Positions 9,352 through 18,716 of a DNA stretch of 64,000 bases are shown piece after piece. Under the pieces are notes generated by a model, which had not been told where the DNA came from, made no database searches, and was given only the letters and a program-made list of their open reading frames with translations. The stretch spans positions 2,232,001-2,296,000 of the forward strand of contig NZ_CM001442.1 in assembly GCF_000244915.1 (NCBI RefSeq), in the 5' to 3' direction. The stretch is from Bradyrhizobium sp. WSM471. GTDB lineage: Bacteria > Pseudomonadota > Alphaproteobacteria > Rhizobiales > Xanthobacteraceae. The position numbers and the translations under genes are program-made. Position 1 is the stretch's first letter. Each line of letters starts with the position of its first letter.

Positions 9352-10227
9352 TTACTGTTGGAAAGAACGGGCAACCGATTTCAAGTATTCCCCGTAACTA
9401 CTCTTGGCCGTCTTCTCAGCCACTTTCTCGAAAGCTTTCAGAGAGATGTAGCCCTGCCGCAAGGCAATTTCCTCGGGGCAAGCGACCCGCAAGCTCTGGC
9501 GCTGCTCCAGGATCTGTACGAAGTGACTGGCCTCCACGAGAGAGGCATGCGTACCCGTATCAAGCCACGCAAATCCGCGCCCGAGCACCTCGACAAAGAG
9601 GTCACCGCGCACGAGATAAGCGTTGTTGACGTCGGTGATTTCGATTTCTCCGCGGGCGGACGGCTTCACATTCGCGGCGATGTCCAGGACGTCGTTGTCG
9701 TAGAAATAAAGGCCCGTAACCGCGACGTTAGATTTTGGTTGCTTGGGTTTCTCCTCAATTGACAACGCTCGGCCGGTGGTATCGAGCTCGACGACACCAT
9801 ACTGCTCGGGCGTGTTCACGTAATAGCCAAACACCGTTGCGCCCTTCTTTCGCGCCCCGGCGTGGGCGAGCATCTCTGGAAGGCCATGGCCGTAAAAGAT
9901 GTTGTCGCCCAGGATGAGGGCGACCGAATCCTGGCCTACAAATTCGCGTCCCACGATGAAGGCGTCAGCCAAACCACGGGGAGCGTCCTGGCTTTCGTAG
10001 GAGAATCGCACGCCGATGTCCGATCCATCGCCGAGCAGGCGCTGAAACAGAGGTTTGTCCAGAGGGGTCGAAATGATCAGAATGTCGCGAATCCCTGCCA
10101 GCATCAGCGTGGAAAGGGGATAATAGATCATCGGCTTGTCGAAAACCGGAAGCAATTGCTTGGATACAACGGTGGTCACGGGGTAGAGGCGCGAGCCAGT
10201 TCCGCCGGCGAGTATGATGCCCTTCAT
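9352..10227 (-). CDS. rfbA: Glucose-1-phosphate thymidylyltransferase
   Basis: This enzyme makes dTDP-glucose from glucose-1-phosphate and dTTP, the first step of the rhamnose pathway. The nucleotidyltransferase signature [11 protein letters not shown] is at residues 8-18, followed by [30 protein letters not shown] and the late EIEITDVN and AWLDTGTH motifs. A length of 291 is typical. A GAGAGGG site precedes the ATG by only two bases. It is the promoter-proximal gene of the leftward rfbA-rfbB pair. Confidence 0.95.
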   Translation of the reverse strand: MKGIILAGGTGSRLYPVTTVVSKQLLPVFDKPMIYYPLSTLMLAGIRDILIISTPLDKPLFQRLLGDGSDIGVRFSYESQDAPRGLADAFIVGREFVGQDSVALILGDNIFYGHGLPEMLAHAGARKKGATVFGYYVNTPEQYGVVELDTTGRALSIEEKPKQPKSNVAVTGLYFYDNDVLDIAANVKPSARGEIEITDVNNAYLVRGDLFVEVLGRGFAWLDTGTHASLVEASHFVQILEQRQSLRVACPEEIALRQGYISLKAFEKVAEKTAKSSYGEYLKSVARSFQQ

Positions 10228-10333
10228 GGCCCTCTCACAAATTTACCAATTAAAACGTATCAGATGGAATAGCCGGCACAAGTTCGCTATAAATCTAGAG
10301 TAAACAAGGTTTTCGAGCCCCTCATATATCACA
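10228..10333. promoter_or_regulatory. Divergent promoter region between rfbA and rfbC
   Basis: This 106-base AT-rich gap separates the two divergently oriented halves of the rhamnose pathway, so it must carry promoters for both. A TATAAAT box on the plus strand near 10289 is a candidate -10 element for rfbC, but a matching -35 is not obvious. Inference from layout. Confidence 0.45.
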
Positions 10334-10888
10334 ATGAATGTTATTGCGACTACGCTTCCTGAGGTTTTGGTTATTGAACCCAAGCTGTTTGGCGACCAGC
10401 GGGGCTTTTTCCTCGAAACCTACCGGTTCGACCGCTACGCCGAACACGGTGTCAGCCGCCCGTTCGTGCAGGATAACATGTCGCGCTCGTCCTATGGGGT
10501 GCTTCGCGGCCTTCACCTACAAAACCCCTCGACGCAAGGCAAGCTCGTCAGTGTCGTGCGGGGCACGGTATTGGATGTTGCCGTAGATGTCCGTGTTGGA
10601 AGTCCGAATTTCGGGCGGCATGTGGCGGTTGAACTTAGCGAGGAAAATCGCAGGCAATTGTGGGTGCCTCGAGGTTTCGCGCACGGGTTCGCGGTGCTGT
10701 CTGAAACGGCGGATTTCTTTTACAAATGCGATGATCTCTACAGCCCAAAGGACGAACTTGTCGTCCGATGGGATGATCCCGCCATCGGGATCGATTGGGG
10801 CATTCCCAACCCGTCATTGTCGCCGCGTGACGCGGAGGCGCCTTTGCTCGTGGACGTGACGAATTTGCCGACTTACGGGCAAGTGTAA
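10334..10888 (+). CDS. rfbC: dTDP-4-dehydrorhamnose 3,5-epimerase
   Basis: This cupin-fold epimerase catalyses the third step of the pathway. Typical features in order are the opening PEVLVIEPKLFGDQRGFFLE, QDNMSRSSYGVLRGLHLQNP (which contains the catalytic His), QGKLVSVVRG, WVPRGFAHGF and YSPKDELVVRWDDP. The 184 residues are a full-length family member. Its stop codon overlaps the ATG of rfbD in TAATG, giving translational coupling. Confidence 0.95.
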   Translation: MNVIATTLPEVLVIEPKLFGDQRGFFLETYRFDRYAEHGVSRPFVQDNMSRSSYGVLRGLHLQNPSTQGKLVSVVRGTVLDVAVDVRVGSPNFGRHVAVELSEENRRQLWVPRGFAHGFAVLSETADFFYKCDDLYSPKDELVVRWDDPAIGIDWGIPNPSLSPRDAEAPLLVDVTNLPTYGQV

Positions 10889-11790
10889 TGCGGGTCCTTC
10901 TGACCGGGACCAGTGGGCAGGTTGGTGGAGCGCTGTTGCCTCTGCTGAATACTTCACACGTGGTCTTGGCGCCGCAGCGTGCGGAACTCGATCTTTCTCG
11001 GCCCGAGACCGTAGCTGAAGCGTTAGATGGCCTAGTGCCCGACCTCATAGTTAACCCAGCTGCTTACACAGCTGTCGACAAGGCTGAGGATGAGGCAGAA
11101 CTCGCTCTGCGCGTGAACGCAGCATCTCCCGCCGCCATGGCCGCTTGGGCCCGTAAACGTAACGTTCCCCTGATCCATTTCTCTACAGACTATGTCTTCG
11201 ATGGATCGGGCGAGACACCCTGGCGCGAAGGGGACAGATGCGGACCCCTCTCAAGTTATGGGCGTAGCAAGTGGGAGGGAGAGCGAGCAATCCAGGCATC
11301 TGGCGCAGCCCACCTCATCTTGCGAACGTCGTGGGTGTACGCCGCACAGGGAACAAACTTCCTTCGCACGATGACGCGTTTGGCGCGCGAGCGTGACGAA
11401 TTGCGGGTGGTGGCGGACCAGTTTGGCGCCCCAACGGCGGCGGCTTCAATCGCAGAGGCGACATCGGCCATCATTGATCGACGCACAAACACTACGGATT
11501 TGGCCGAGGATTTCGCGGCGGCAGAGGGGCTCGTCCATCTGGCAAACGCCGGCGCGACGTCCTGGCATGGCTTCGCAACAGCGATCGTGGATGGCCTCAA
11601 GTTGAGAGGTCAGGCAGTCAAGGCTGCGACGATTCACGCCATCGCGACCAGCGAGTTTCCCACAAAAGCAATCAGGCCTGCCAATTCGCGGCTGGACACG
11701 TCAAGGCTCCGCCAGGCCTTCGGTGTGTCGATGCCATCTTGGAGCCAGGCTATGCACCGTGAACTCGATCGTTTGATTCGGCTGGGATAA
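10888..11790 (+). CDS. rfbD: dTDP-4-dehydrorhamnose reductase
   Basis: This enzyme performs the last step, NAD(P)H-dependent reduction to dTDP-L-rhamnose. It has an N-terminal nucleotide-binding TGTSGQVGGAL, then VNPAAYTAVDKAEDE, the STDYVFDG motif, and YGRSKWEGE carrying the catalytic Tyr and Lys. A length of 300 is normal. It overlaps rfbC by one base and has no ribosome binding site of its own, which fits translation coupled to rfbC. With rfbA and rfbB the pathway is complete. Confidence 0.95.
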   Translation: MRVLLTGTSGQVGGALLPLLNTSHVVLAPQRAELDLSRPETVAEALDGLVPDLIVNPAAYTAVDKAEDEAELALRVNAASPAAMAAWARKRNVPLIHFSTDYVFDGSGETPWREGDRCGPLSSYGRSKWEGERAIQASGAAHLILRTSWVYAAQGTNFLRTMTRLARERDELRVVADQFGAPTAAASIAEATSAIIDRRTNTTDLAEDFAAAEGLVHLANAGATSWHGFATAIVDGLKLRGQAVKAATIHAIATSEFPTKAIRPANSRLDTSRLRQAFGVSMPSWSQAMHRELDRLIRLG

Positions 11791-12015
11791 TTCGGGTGCT
11801 TCTCAAGATCCGGGGGCTTCTGCCGTTGATCGTCATCGGTCGTAGCGAGCAGATGGTTGGCAAAGCTAACTCCCGCTGATCTGCCAAAAGGAGCGAGCAC
11901 GCGATGGTGAAGCTCTCCGAGCTGCTGGTGCTCGAGTCGAGTCGATCATGAGCCGCCTCAAACCGCAGCATCGAACAAGTCAGCATCGAAGGTCGACGTC
12001 CGACAGGATCATGGG

Positions 12016-12267
12016 TTATTTGAGTTTTAGATCTTCGAGTGTTGTTCCTGCCGCAAGTAGGTCGTGTACCCATCGCGGCTGACTCCCGCGTCCACACCAC
12101 GTCTGTGACGGATTGTTTGGGTTTCGGTATTTTGGACGGACACGCGGATATGGCTTCCGCGGCTTGGTCAGGTGAGATTTTAGATTGGTTCGTTGTTGGA
12201 TCGTCTCGCTGATTTCATGATGATGAAGCAAAAGGTCGTCCAACGACATGGATTGATAGTCCCTCAT
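12016..12267 (-). CDS. H-NS family nucleoid-associated protein
   Basis: An 83-residue DNA-binding protein. A short N-terminal helix (MSLDDLLLHHHEISETIQQR) leads to a basic linker and then the H-NS C-terminal DNA-binding core, YRNPNNPSQTWCGRG, followed by QPRWVHDLLAAGTTLEDLKL. The N-terminal oligomerisation segment is shorter than in HvrA-type relatives of about 100 residues. A very good ribosome binding site, GGGGAGGT, precedes the ATG. The gene lies 42 bases downstream of the 1813-residue surface protein on the same strand and may share its transcript. H-NS proteins usually silence AT-rich acquired DNA, so control of the surface-protein locus is an attractive but unproven idea. Confidence 0.85.
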   Translation of the reverse strand: MRDYQSMSLDDLLLHHHEISETIQQRTNLKSHLTKPRKPYPRVRPKYRNPNNPSQTWCGRGSQPRWVHDLLAAGTTLEDLKLK

Positions 12268-12309
12268 CGCTACCTCCCCGGTGCTAAAAAGATCTTGTAA
12301 TGGAAATGC

Positions 12310-15300
12310 TTATGAGATGATCCCTTGGTGGGCGTACGTCACCAGTGCGTGGCCCGGTAAATCGGAAACAAGATTGAAAGAGTCCGCAGTGTAATCGCCA
12401 AGAAGAGTCAGGTGAGCGACTTGTGCTCCGTTTGCGATGGTTAGCGTGCCGCCGGTGTTCGCATTCTGGACGTAACTGATAGTGGCTGAATCGGGGTTGA
12501 AGTTGTTCAACTCGATAATGTCCAAATCGTTGAACCCTGAAATCGTACCGTTGAAATGGAAGGCATCTCCGAGCGACAGGGTGCCGCCACTAGCCAGGCC
12601 AAAAACCACGTTGGCGTTTGAAGCGGCCTCGAACTCAAGCAGGCCTGGGCCATCGATAATCGCTGTGCCGTTTCCGCTAACGGCACCTTTGACCGTCAGA
12701 TTGGCAGTATTCGCCCAGAGGAAGCCCGAATTGTCGACTGCGCTGACAACGATCAGGCCTCCTGGTCCAGAAGCCTCCAAAATTCCCGCGTTGTGGATCA
12801 CATTCGAGCCAGTGTCGATGATAAGCGGTTGGTTGCCTGTCGCGTTGACGTTGCCGGCGTTGATGAAGTTCAGTTGTCCGTTGCCCAATTGACCTGCACC
12901 GGAGATGACGTTGTTTTCGTTGTTCAGGGTGACATTCGGGCTCGTTCCCGAAATGATGTTGCTGTTATCATCCGAGAGTAAAAATTGCCCGCCCCCCTTA
13001 AGCGTCAATCCGGGTTGAATGAGCTGCACGATGGTTTCGTCGCCTGCCGCGCTTACTAGGACGGTGCCGGTATTGTTCATTTCTCCGCTGATCGGGAGTA
13101 AGGCTCCGTCAGAAACTGACATCGTGCCAACATTGCTGAACGCTGGTGCCAGATCGAAAACGAAATTGCTTGCCGTTAGCGAAGACGATGAGATGCCCGG
13201 TAGCGTAATAGATTGCTCATCACCCAGCGCAATGACGGCGCTGCCGGAGACATCGTCCAGCATGTGCGCTTGAACGGCGCCGAAGTCGGTGGCGGAAAAG
13301 CCGATCAGATCGATTTGATCGGCACGAACATCGAAATTGTAAAGGAGGTCATGACCAATGGGTTGCGAGAACACGATCAAGTCATGACCGCTCGCCGCCG
13401 TAAGGAAATCGTCGCCTGCATAAGCGAAGATTGGCCTTCCTTGGGCGTAGGCTTCAACATTGTCAGCGACGACGTGGTTTGTACTTGTACCGTCCTGCGT
13501 GGTCACTACTTCAGTTATTATTAGAAGCGCGGCGCCTTCGAAAGTACCCGGCGTTGTTATCGACAGAGATGCAGGATCGGCTGTTTGCACCGACCAAGTA
13601 CCATCAGCGCTTCGAACTTCATCGGTTACGATCCAGTCGTCCGCAACGCCGGCGAGTGTGACAGTGACTATGGCGCCAGATTGCAAGAACGGGTCGGCTA
13701 AGCCGAGATTGATTTCGGAGCCAGCGACGCCAGCCGGAGCTCGATGCGGCGGATCATCATCGCTGATTGTAGTCGTCACGACCTTGGCAGTGCCATCAAT
13801 GGTCTGAACTGTGAAGGTGTCGTTGAGATGTTGGCCTTCATCGAGCCTATGTACGGTCGGGTTTGAATAATCGAGCGTATAGGTCCAAATGCCCGACGCG
13901 GTCAGTTGATAAGTGCCGTAGCCGTGGCTAGTGGCCGACCCAGCAGGCTTCGGTATGAAGGTGTTGGGATTATTGTCGATGTCGGTGTCGGTTACCTTGC
14001 CAGTATCGGTTAACTTGCCGCTACCCGGGCCGTCATCGGGAATCTCCACATTGCCGCTCAGCTTACCCGAGATTATCGCGGCATCGTTCTTACCGGTGAT
14101 GGTGACGTCGATCAGCTCCGAAGCAGTGCCGTCGGCCGACTTCACAGTGAGGGTGTCATGGACGACCTGGCCACCGACAAGCCCCTGGACTTTGGCGGCA
14201 GAGTTATCGAGCGTGTAGCCCCAATCGCCGGTGGCAGGATCGAACGTGAAAGTGCCGTAGGTCCCGGCCGGGGAGCCTGGTATCTGGAAGTGATCCTGCC
14301 CGGTATCGGCGTCCTGGACTGTCAGCGTGCCACACGCAGTCAGCTTGCCGTCTTCCTCGACCGCGCCGATGGCCGCTCCCGAGATTGCCGCCGCATCGTC
14401 GCTGCCGGTGATGGTGACGTCGATCAGCTGCGAAGCGGTGCCGTCGGCCGACTTCACGGTCAAAGTATCATGGACGATCTGGCCACCGGCAAGCGCCTGG
14501 ACTTTGGCGGCAGAGTTATCGAGCGTGTAGCTCCAATCGCCGGTGGCCGGATCGAACGTGAAGGCGCCGTAGGTCCCGGCGAGAGAAGCGGGCGTCTGGA
14601 AGTGATCCTGCCCGGTATCAAGGTCCTGGACCGTGAGCATGCCGCACGCACTTAGCTTGCCGTCTTCCTTCACCGTGCCAATAGCTGTTCCCGAGATCAC
14701 GGCGGCATCGTTGCTGCCGGCGATAGTCACGTCGATCAGCTGCGAAGCGATGCCGTCAGCCGACTTCACGGTCAGGGTGTCGTGGACGACCTGGCCGCCA
14801 GCAAGCGCCTGGACCTTGGGGGCGGAGTTATCGAGCGTGTAGCTCCATTCGCCGCTGGCAGGGTCGAACGTGAACGTGCCGTAAGCTGCGGCGAGGGAGG
14901 CTGGCGTCTGGAAGTGGTCTTGCCCGGTGTCGATGTCCTGGACCTTGAGCGTGCCGCACGCAGTTAGTCTGCCGTCTTCCTTGACTGCGCCAGTCGCTGT
15001 TCCCGAGATCACCGCGGCATCGTTGCTGCCGGTGATGGTGACGTCGATCAGCTGTGAAGCGGTGCCGTCGGCCGACATCACAGTCAAAGTGTCATGGACG
15101 ATCTCGCCACCAGCAAGCGCCTGGACTTTGGCGGCAGAGTTATCGAGCGTGTAGCTCCATTCGCCGGTGGCGGGATCGAATGTGAAGGTGCCGTAGGTCC
15201 CGGCGAGAGAAGCGGGCGTCTGGAAGTTATCCTGCCCGGTATCGGCGTCCTGGACCGTCAGAGTGCCACACGCAGTCAGCTTGCCGTCTTCCTTGACCGC

Positions 15301-17751
15301 GCCGGTCACCGCTCCCGAGATTGCCGCCGCATCGTTGCTGCCGGTGATGGTGACGTCGATCAGCTGTGAAGCGGTGCCGTCGGCCGACTTCACGGTCAAA
15401 GTTTGATGGATGATCTCGCCACCAGCAAGCGCCTGGACTTTGGCGGCAGAGTTATCGAGCGAATAGCTCCAGTCGCCGGTGGCGGGATCGAACGTGAAGG
15501 CGCCGTAGGTCCCGGCGAGCGAGGCTGGAGTCTGGAAGTAGTCCTGGCCGGTATCGGCGTCCTGGACTGTCAGGGTGCCACACGCAGTCAGCTTGCCGTC
15601 TTCCTCGACCGCGCCGGTCACCGCTCCCGAGATTGCCGCCGCATCGTTGCTGCCGGTGATGGTGACGTCGATCAGCTGTGAAGCGGTGCCGTCGGCCGAC
15701 TTCACGGTCAAAGTGTCATGTACGACCTGGCCGCCGGCAAGCCCCTGAACTTTGGCGGCAGAGTTGTCGAGCGTGTAGCTCCAGTCGCCGGTGGCAGGAT
15801 TGAACGTGAAGGTACCGTAGGCCCCGGCGAGGGTAGCTGGCGTCTGGAAGTGATCCTCGCCGGTATCGGCGTCATGGACCGTCAGAGTGCCACACGCAGT
15901 CAGCTTGTAGTCTTCCTTGACGGCGCCGATCCCCGTTCCCGAAATCACGGCCGCATCGTTACTCCCGGTGATAGTGATGTCGATCAGTTGCGAAGCAGTG
16001 CCGTCGGCCGACTTCACGGTCAGTGTGTCGTGGACAACTTGGCCGTCGGCGAGCGCCCGGACCTTGGCGGCAGTGTTATCGAGCGTATAGCTCCATTCGC
16101 CGGTGGTTGGATCGAACGTGAAGGTGCCATAGGCCCCGGCGAGTGAAGCCGCCGTCTGGAAGTTATCTTGCCCGGTATCGACGTCATGGACCATCAGAAC
16201 GCCGTGCGCCGTCAGCCCGCCGTCTTCCATCACCGTGCCGGTAGCCGTTCCCAAGATCGTCGCCGGATCGTTGCTCCCGGTGATGGTTAGAGACAGAGCT
16301 TTATGGAAGATTTCGGACCCCGCTCTGCTATCAAATTCGAGTATGACTACGACATTCTGATTGGCGCCAAGAAAGGCAAACTTTGCGGGATCGTAGCTGA
16401 TTGCGCCAGTCGCGGCATTGAGAGTTAAAAGCTTTGCCAGATCGGCACCTGGTGGGGCGGTCGAAGGCCCGCTCACCGATTTGATCGTGGCGGTTCCTGG
16501 TACATATGGAACAAGAACGTCAGCAGGATTGGAATCGGTGATGATGACCTGATCTGCAATTGTGAAACTCGCTTTATCTGAAGCAGAAATCACATCGACA
16601 GATTTGATTGAGATAAACGGAATGAACAGATCGCCCGTTTGATTGAATACAGCCGTTTTCTCGGGTGCTATCGTAAAGTTAAAGTTCGGGATACCGGCTA
16701 GGCCGCCTGCACCGTTCATCGCCAGACCACGGCTGTCGGGGGTGACCGTGTCGGTGAAATTCGTGGTGAGCCTGGTGTTGTCCGAATTCGCGCTGAACTT
16801 CAGCGAGAACACATCGGAGATGAGCTTCTGAACCTCCGGCGACAATAATGCATTGGAGACCGAGACATTACCGCCGCTGATCTGGATCATCTGTCCAGCT
16901 TGGTTGACTGTCCCGATCGGGAGCAGTGTGATCTTGTCGAACAAGACGTAGGAGCCAGTGGTGCCGTCGGGCTCGACCAGAACCTGAAAATTGGCGTGAG
17001 GCTGCGGATCTCCACCGCCAAGCGGCACGAAGAAACTTATCTGGGTGAGCACGGCCGTTCCACGGATACCCATGGTAGCGACCGGAGTATCGATCTTCAT
17101 GTCGCCGTGCTTAGCGGTCTCACCGGCGACGAAGCTGATTGTGCCCGCAATCAAGCTGAGCAGCGACGCGTTGTTCGACCCATTGGGGTCGTAGATCATC
17201 TCGTTCAACACCATCCTCGCGTTTGAGGACAGGCCGAACACTGTGCCGTCGATGAAGGTGACGCCGAGGGTCGAATCCGAACCGGTTACCAGCACGTCGC
17301 CCTTCTGGACGTCGTCGCCATTATTCAGGATGATTGATACGCCGTTGCGGATCGCGGTGGCATTCCCCGCCAGCTTCGTTACGTGGCCAATAATCTGGGA
17401 TGTCGCTGTGCTGGGCGCCGCCTGAGCATACTGAACGTGGCCGGCGAGCGCGTTGACAAGATCTCCGCTGAGATGCGCGCCGTCGGGCGAAGAAAGCGCT
17501 GCGCGCTTCTCACCCTTGAAATAGTCATGGACGACGAACTCCCGCCCATCATTAGATAGGACGAGGTCGACGCCAGCACGCTTGTACTCGCCGTGAAACA
17601 ACAGATTGGGATCAGGTACGAGGAGTGCGCCGTCGGGCGCGTGTCCGTGAGCCTGTACGGCAAACGAATCCCCGTGACTCGAGGCCAGGGGATGAGAGCC
17701 CTGGCCATCTACAGCAGGCCGCGCGGCGTCAAAATCGCCCGTGTAATTCAA
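12310..17751 (-). CDS. Giant FecR/VCBS-repeat surface protein, 1813 aa
   Basis: The first ~100 residues hold a conserved leader (LLFHGEYKRAGVDLVLSNDG) and about residues 115-235 a FecR-like domain (NGDDVQKGDVLVTGSDST, then PVATMGIRGTAVL). Residues about 487-1327 are eight tandem VCBS-type repeats of 104 residues, most with GSNDAA, DADTGQDHFQTPASLAG, FDPATGDWSYTLDNSAAKVQ and HDTLTVKSADGTAS. The C-terminus (from about 1700) is a beta-domain shared with other proteins here (FHFNGTISGFNDLDIIELNNF and LLGDYTADSFNLVSD). There is no classical signal peptide, and type I secretion is inferred from the family. The TTG start (TTGAAT) matches the start of the second giant gene at 42825. It is probably a secreted adhesin. 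Confidence 0.85.
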   Translation of the reverse strand: MNYTGDFDAARPAVDGQGSHPLASSHGDSFAVQAHGHAPDGALLVPDPNLLFHGEYKRAGVDLVLSNDGREFVVHDYFKGEKRAALSSPDGAHLSGDLVNALAGHVQYAQAAPSTATSQIIGHVTKLAGNATAIRNGVSIILNNGDDVQKGDVLVTGSDSTLGVTFIDGTVFGLSSNARMVLNEMIYDPNGSNNASLLSLIAGTISFVAGETAKHGDMKIDTPVATMGIRGTAVLTQISFFVPLGGGDPQPHANFQVLVEPDGTTGSYVLFDKITLLPIGTVNQAGQMIQISGGNVSVSNALLSPEVQKLISDVFSLKFSANSDNTRLTTNFTDTVTPDSRGLAMNGAGGLAGIPNFNFTIAPEKTAVFNQTGDLFIPFISIKSVDVISASDKASFTIADQVIITDSNPADVLVPYVPGTATIKSVSGPSTAPPGADLAKLLTLNAATGAISYDPAKFAFLGANQNVVVILEFDSRAGSEIFHKALSLTITGSNDPATILGTATGTVMEDGGLTAHGVLMVHDVDTGQDNFQTAASLAGAYGTFTFDPTTGEWSYTLDNTAAKVRALADGQVVHDTLTVKSADGTASQLIDITITGSNDAAVISGTGIGAVKEDYKLTACGTLTVHDADTGEDHFQTPATLAGAYGTFTFNPATGDWSYTLDNSAAKVQGLAGGQVVHDTLTVKSADGTASQLIDVTITGSNDAAAISGAVTGAVEEDGKLTACGTLTVQDADTGQDYFQTPASLAGTYGAFTFDPATGDWSYSLDNSAAKVQALAGGEIIHQTLTVKSADGTASQLIDVTITGSNDAAAISGAVTGAVKEDGKLTACGTLTVQDADTGQDNFQTPASLAGTYGTFTFDPATGEWSYTLDNSAAKVQALAGGEIVHDTLTVMSADGTASQLIDVTITGSNDAAVISGTATGAVKEDGRLTACGTLKVQDIDTGQDHFQTPASLAAAYGTFTFDPASGEWSYTLDNSAPKVQALAGGQVVHDTLTVKSADGIASQLIDVTIAGSNDAAVISGTAIGTVKEDGKLSACGMLTVQDLDTGQDHFQTPASLAGTYGAFTFDPATGDWSYTLDNSAAKVQALAGGQIVHDTLTVKSADGTASQLIDVTITGSDDAAAISGAAIGAVEEDGKLTACGTLTVQDADTGQDHFQIPGSPAGTYGTFTFDPATGDWGYTLDNSAAKVQGLVGGQVVHDTLTVKSADGTASELIDVTITGKNDAAIISGKLSGNVEIPDDGPGSGKLTDTGKVTDTDIDNNPNTFIPKPAGSATSHGYGTYQLTASGIWTYTLDYSNPTVHRLDEGQHLNDTFTVQTIDGTAKVVTTTISDDDPPHRAPAGVAGSEINLGLADPFLQSGAIVTVTLAGVADDWIVTDEVRSADGTWSVQTADPASLSITTPGTFEGAALLIITEVVTTQDGTSTNHVVADNVEAYAQGRPIFAYAGDDFLTAASGHDLIVFSQPIGHDLLYNFDVRADQIDLIGFSATDFGAVQAHMLDDVSGSAVIALGDEQSITLPGISSSSLTASNFVFDLAPAFSNVGTMSVSDGALLPISGEMNNTGTVLVSAAGDETIVQLIQPGLTLKGGGQFLLSDDNSNIISGTSPNVTLNNENNVISGAGQLGNGQLNFINAGNVNATGNQPLIIDTGSNVIHNAGILEASGPGGLIVVSAVDNSGFLWANTANLTVKGAVSGNGTAIIDGPGLLEFEAASNANVVFGLASGGTLSLGDAFHFNGTISGFNDLDIIELNNFNPDSATISYVQNANTGGTLTIANGAQVAHLTLLGDYTADSFNLVSDLPGHALVTYAHQGIIS
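13770..16290 (-). repeat. Eight tandem 312-bp VCBS-encoding repeats
   Basis: A recurring GC(G/C)GCATCGT block occurs at 14078, 14390, 14702, 15014, 15326 and 15638, and again near 15950 and 16262. The spacing is exactly 312 bases, or 104 codons. Central units are the most alike, and the outer ones have diverged (the 14078 unit joins a variant with a DDGPGSG insert). Confidence 0.9.
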
Positions 17752-18189
17752 TTGGGCACCGCCAATGAGCTAATATTAAATCGACAAAATTCTCGTCAAA
17801 TTTGTATCACCCTTGCCGCAGCAAGTAATCAACCAGAACGCGATTAAGTTAAATTCGGTATGGCAGTGTTGCTTACGTATTTGGCTAGGCCCTGCCTGTC
17901 CGCCGAAGCTGCGACGTTCGTCCTGATCTCAGAAGATCCGCGAATCCGCTACGGAGGTCGCTTTGCTCAACAGCGCCACTGAAGAGTCTTGCGGCTTGCT
18001 TCACGGGTAAGAACAGCAGACCCAACAACTCGAATGACAGCGTCGCGATATCAGGTTGATGCTGCGACCTTGAAACCATTGAGGGCTCGCGCCAAAGCTA
18101 TCTGGTAAACTCAGGAAATTGCCAGATTAGATTTTTCGCCGACAACGGTCATCTCTGCGACGAGAAGGTAGCAACGTGTGGAGAATTAA
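17752..18189. other. Intergenic region upstream of the giant gene and the 159-aa gene
   Basis: Positions 17752-17840 are AT-rich and should contain the leftward promoter of the 1813-residue gene. A leftward 64-codon frame at 17885-18079 has no ribosome binding site and no recognised motif, so it is not called. The ribosome binding site of the next gene (GGAG) is at about 18180. Confidence 0.4.
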
Positions 18190-18669
18190 ATGAAAGCGCT
18201 CATCATATTATCATGCTTTGCCATCCTTACATCTTCGTCTGTTTGCGCACAGCGGGCGGCGGATTCGTTGCCGGAGATGACGATCGACTGCTATCAATCG
18301 TTTGCGAGCAAGACGCAATTTCCGGAGCACGATAATAAGAACGTTGGAATTGACAGCGATGTTCTTGAGAAGCCGTTAGTGCGGTACAGACTTCAGGTCG
18401 TCGGAAAAACCATACTTAAGATTATCAGGGACCCAGATCGCCCAGCGTTTCGAACTGAGTACGGCAAGACGGTCTGGGAGATGAAAAGTGATTTCACCAA
18501 CAAGCATCAGATCGTAGCTTGGAGGGAGGACAAGACCGGTGGAATCGTGAGGCTTTTCACGTTCGATTTTGTGGACCTGTTGTTGAGCACGGTTGATATC
18601 TCACCCGCGCGTTCGATTGCCGCCGGTATCGAACTTCACGTCATGAAATGCAGTAGCACGAGACCCTAG
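18190..18669 (+). CDS. Exported hypothetical protein, 159 aa
   Basis: The first 21 residues (MKALIILSCFAILTSSSVCA) form a clear signal peptide with a cleavage site at CA-QRAAD, giving a periplasmic protein of about 138 residues. The mature part has two cysteines (IDCYQ near the start, VMKCSS near the end), which could form a disulfide, and alternating beta-like segments. No family recognised. GGAG sits 7 bases before the ATG. It is convergent with the AraC-type gene, 47 bases away. Confidence 0.68.
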   Translation: MKALIILSCFAILTSSSVCAQRAADSLPEMTIDCYQSFASKTQFPEHDNKNVGIDSDVLEKPLVRYRLQVVGKTILKIIRDPDRPAFRTEYGKTVWEMKSDFTNKHQIVAWREDKTGGIVRLFTFDFVDLLLSTVDISPARSIAAGIELHVMKCSSTRP

Positions 18670-18716
18670 CCATTTTGCACGAGCCAATCGAGCGCCCCAT
18701 CAACGCGCAAGCCGCT

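Noticed and set aside
14158..16146. Series of rightward open frames across the VCBS repeats
   Set aside because: They recur every 312 bases with the repeat period and are antisense shadows of the 1813-codon gene.
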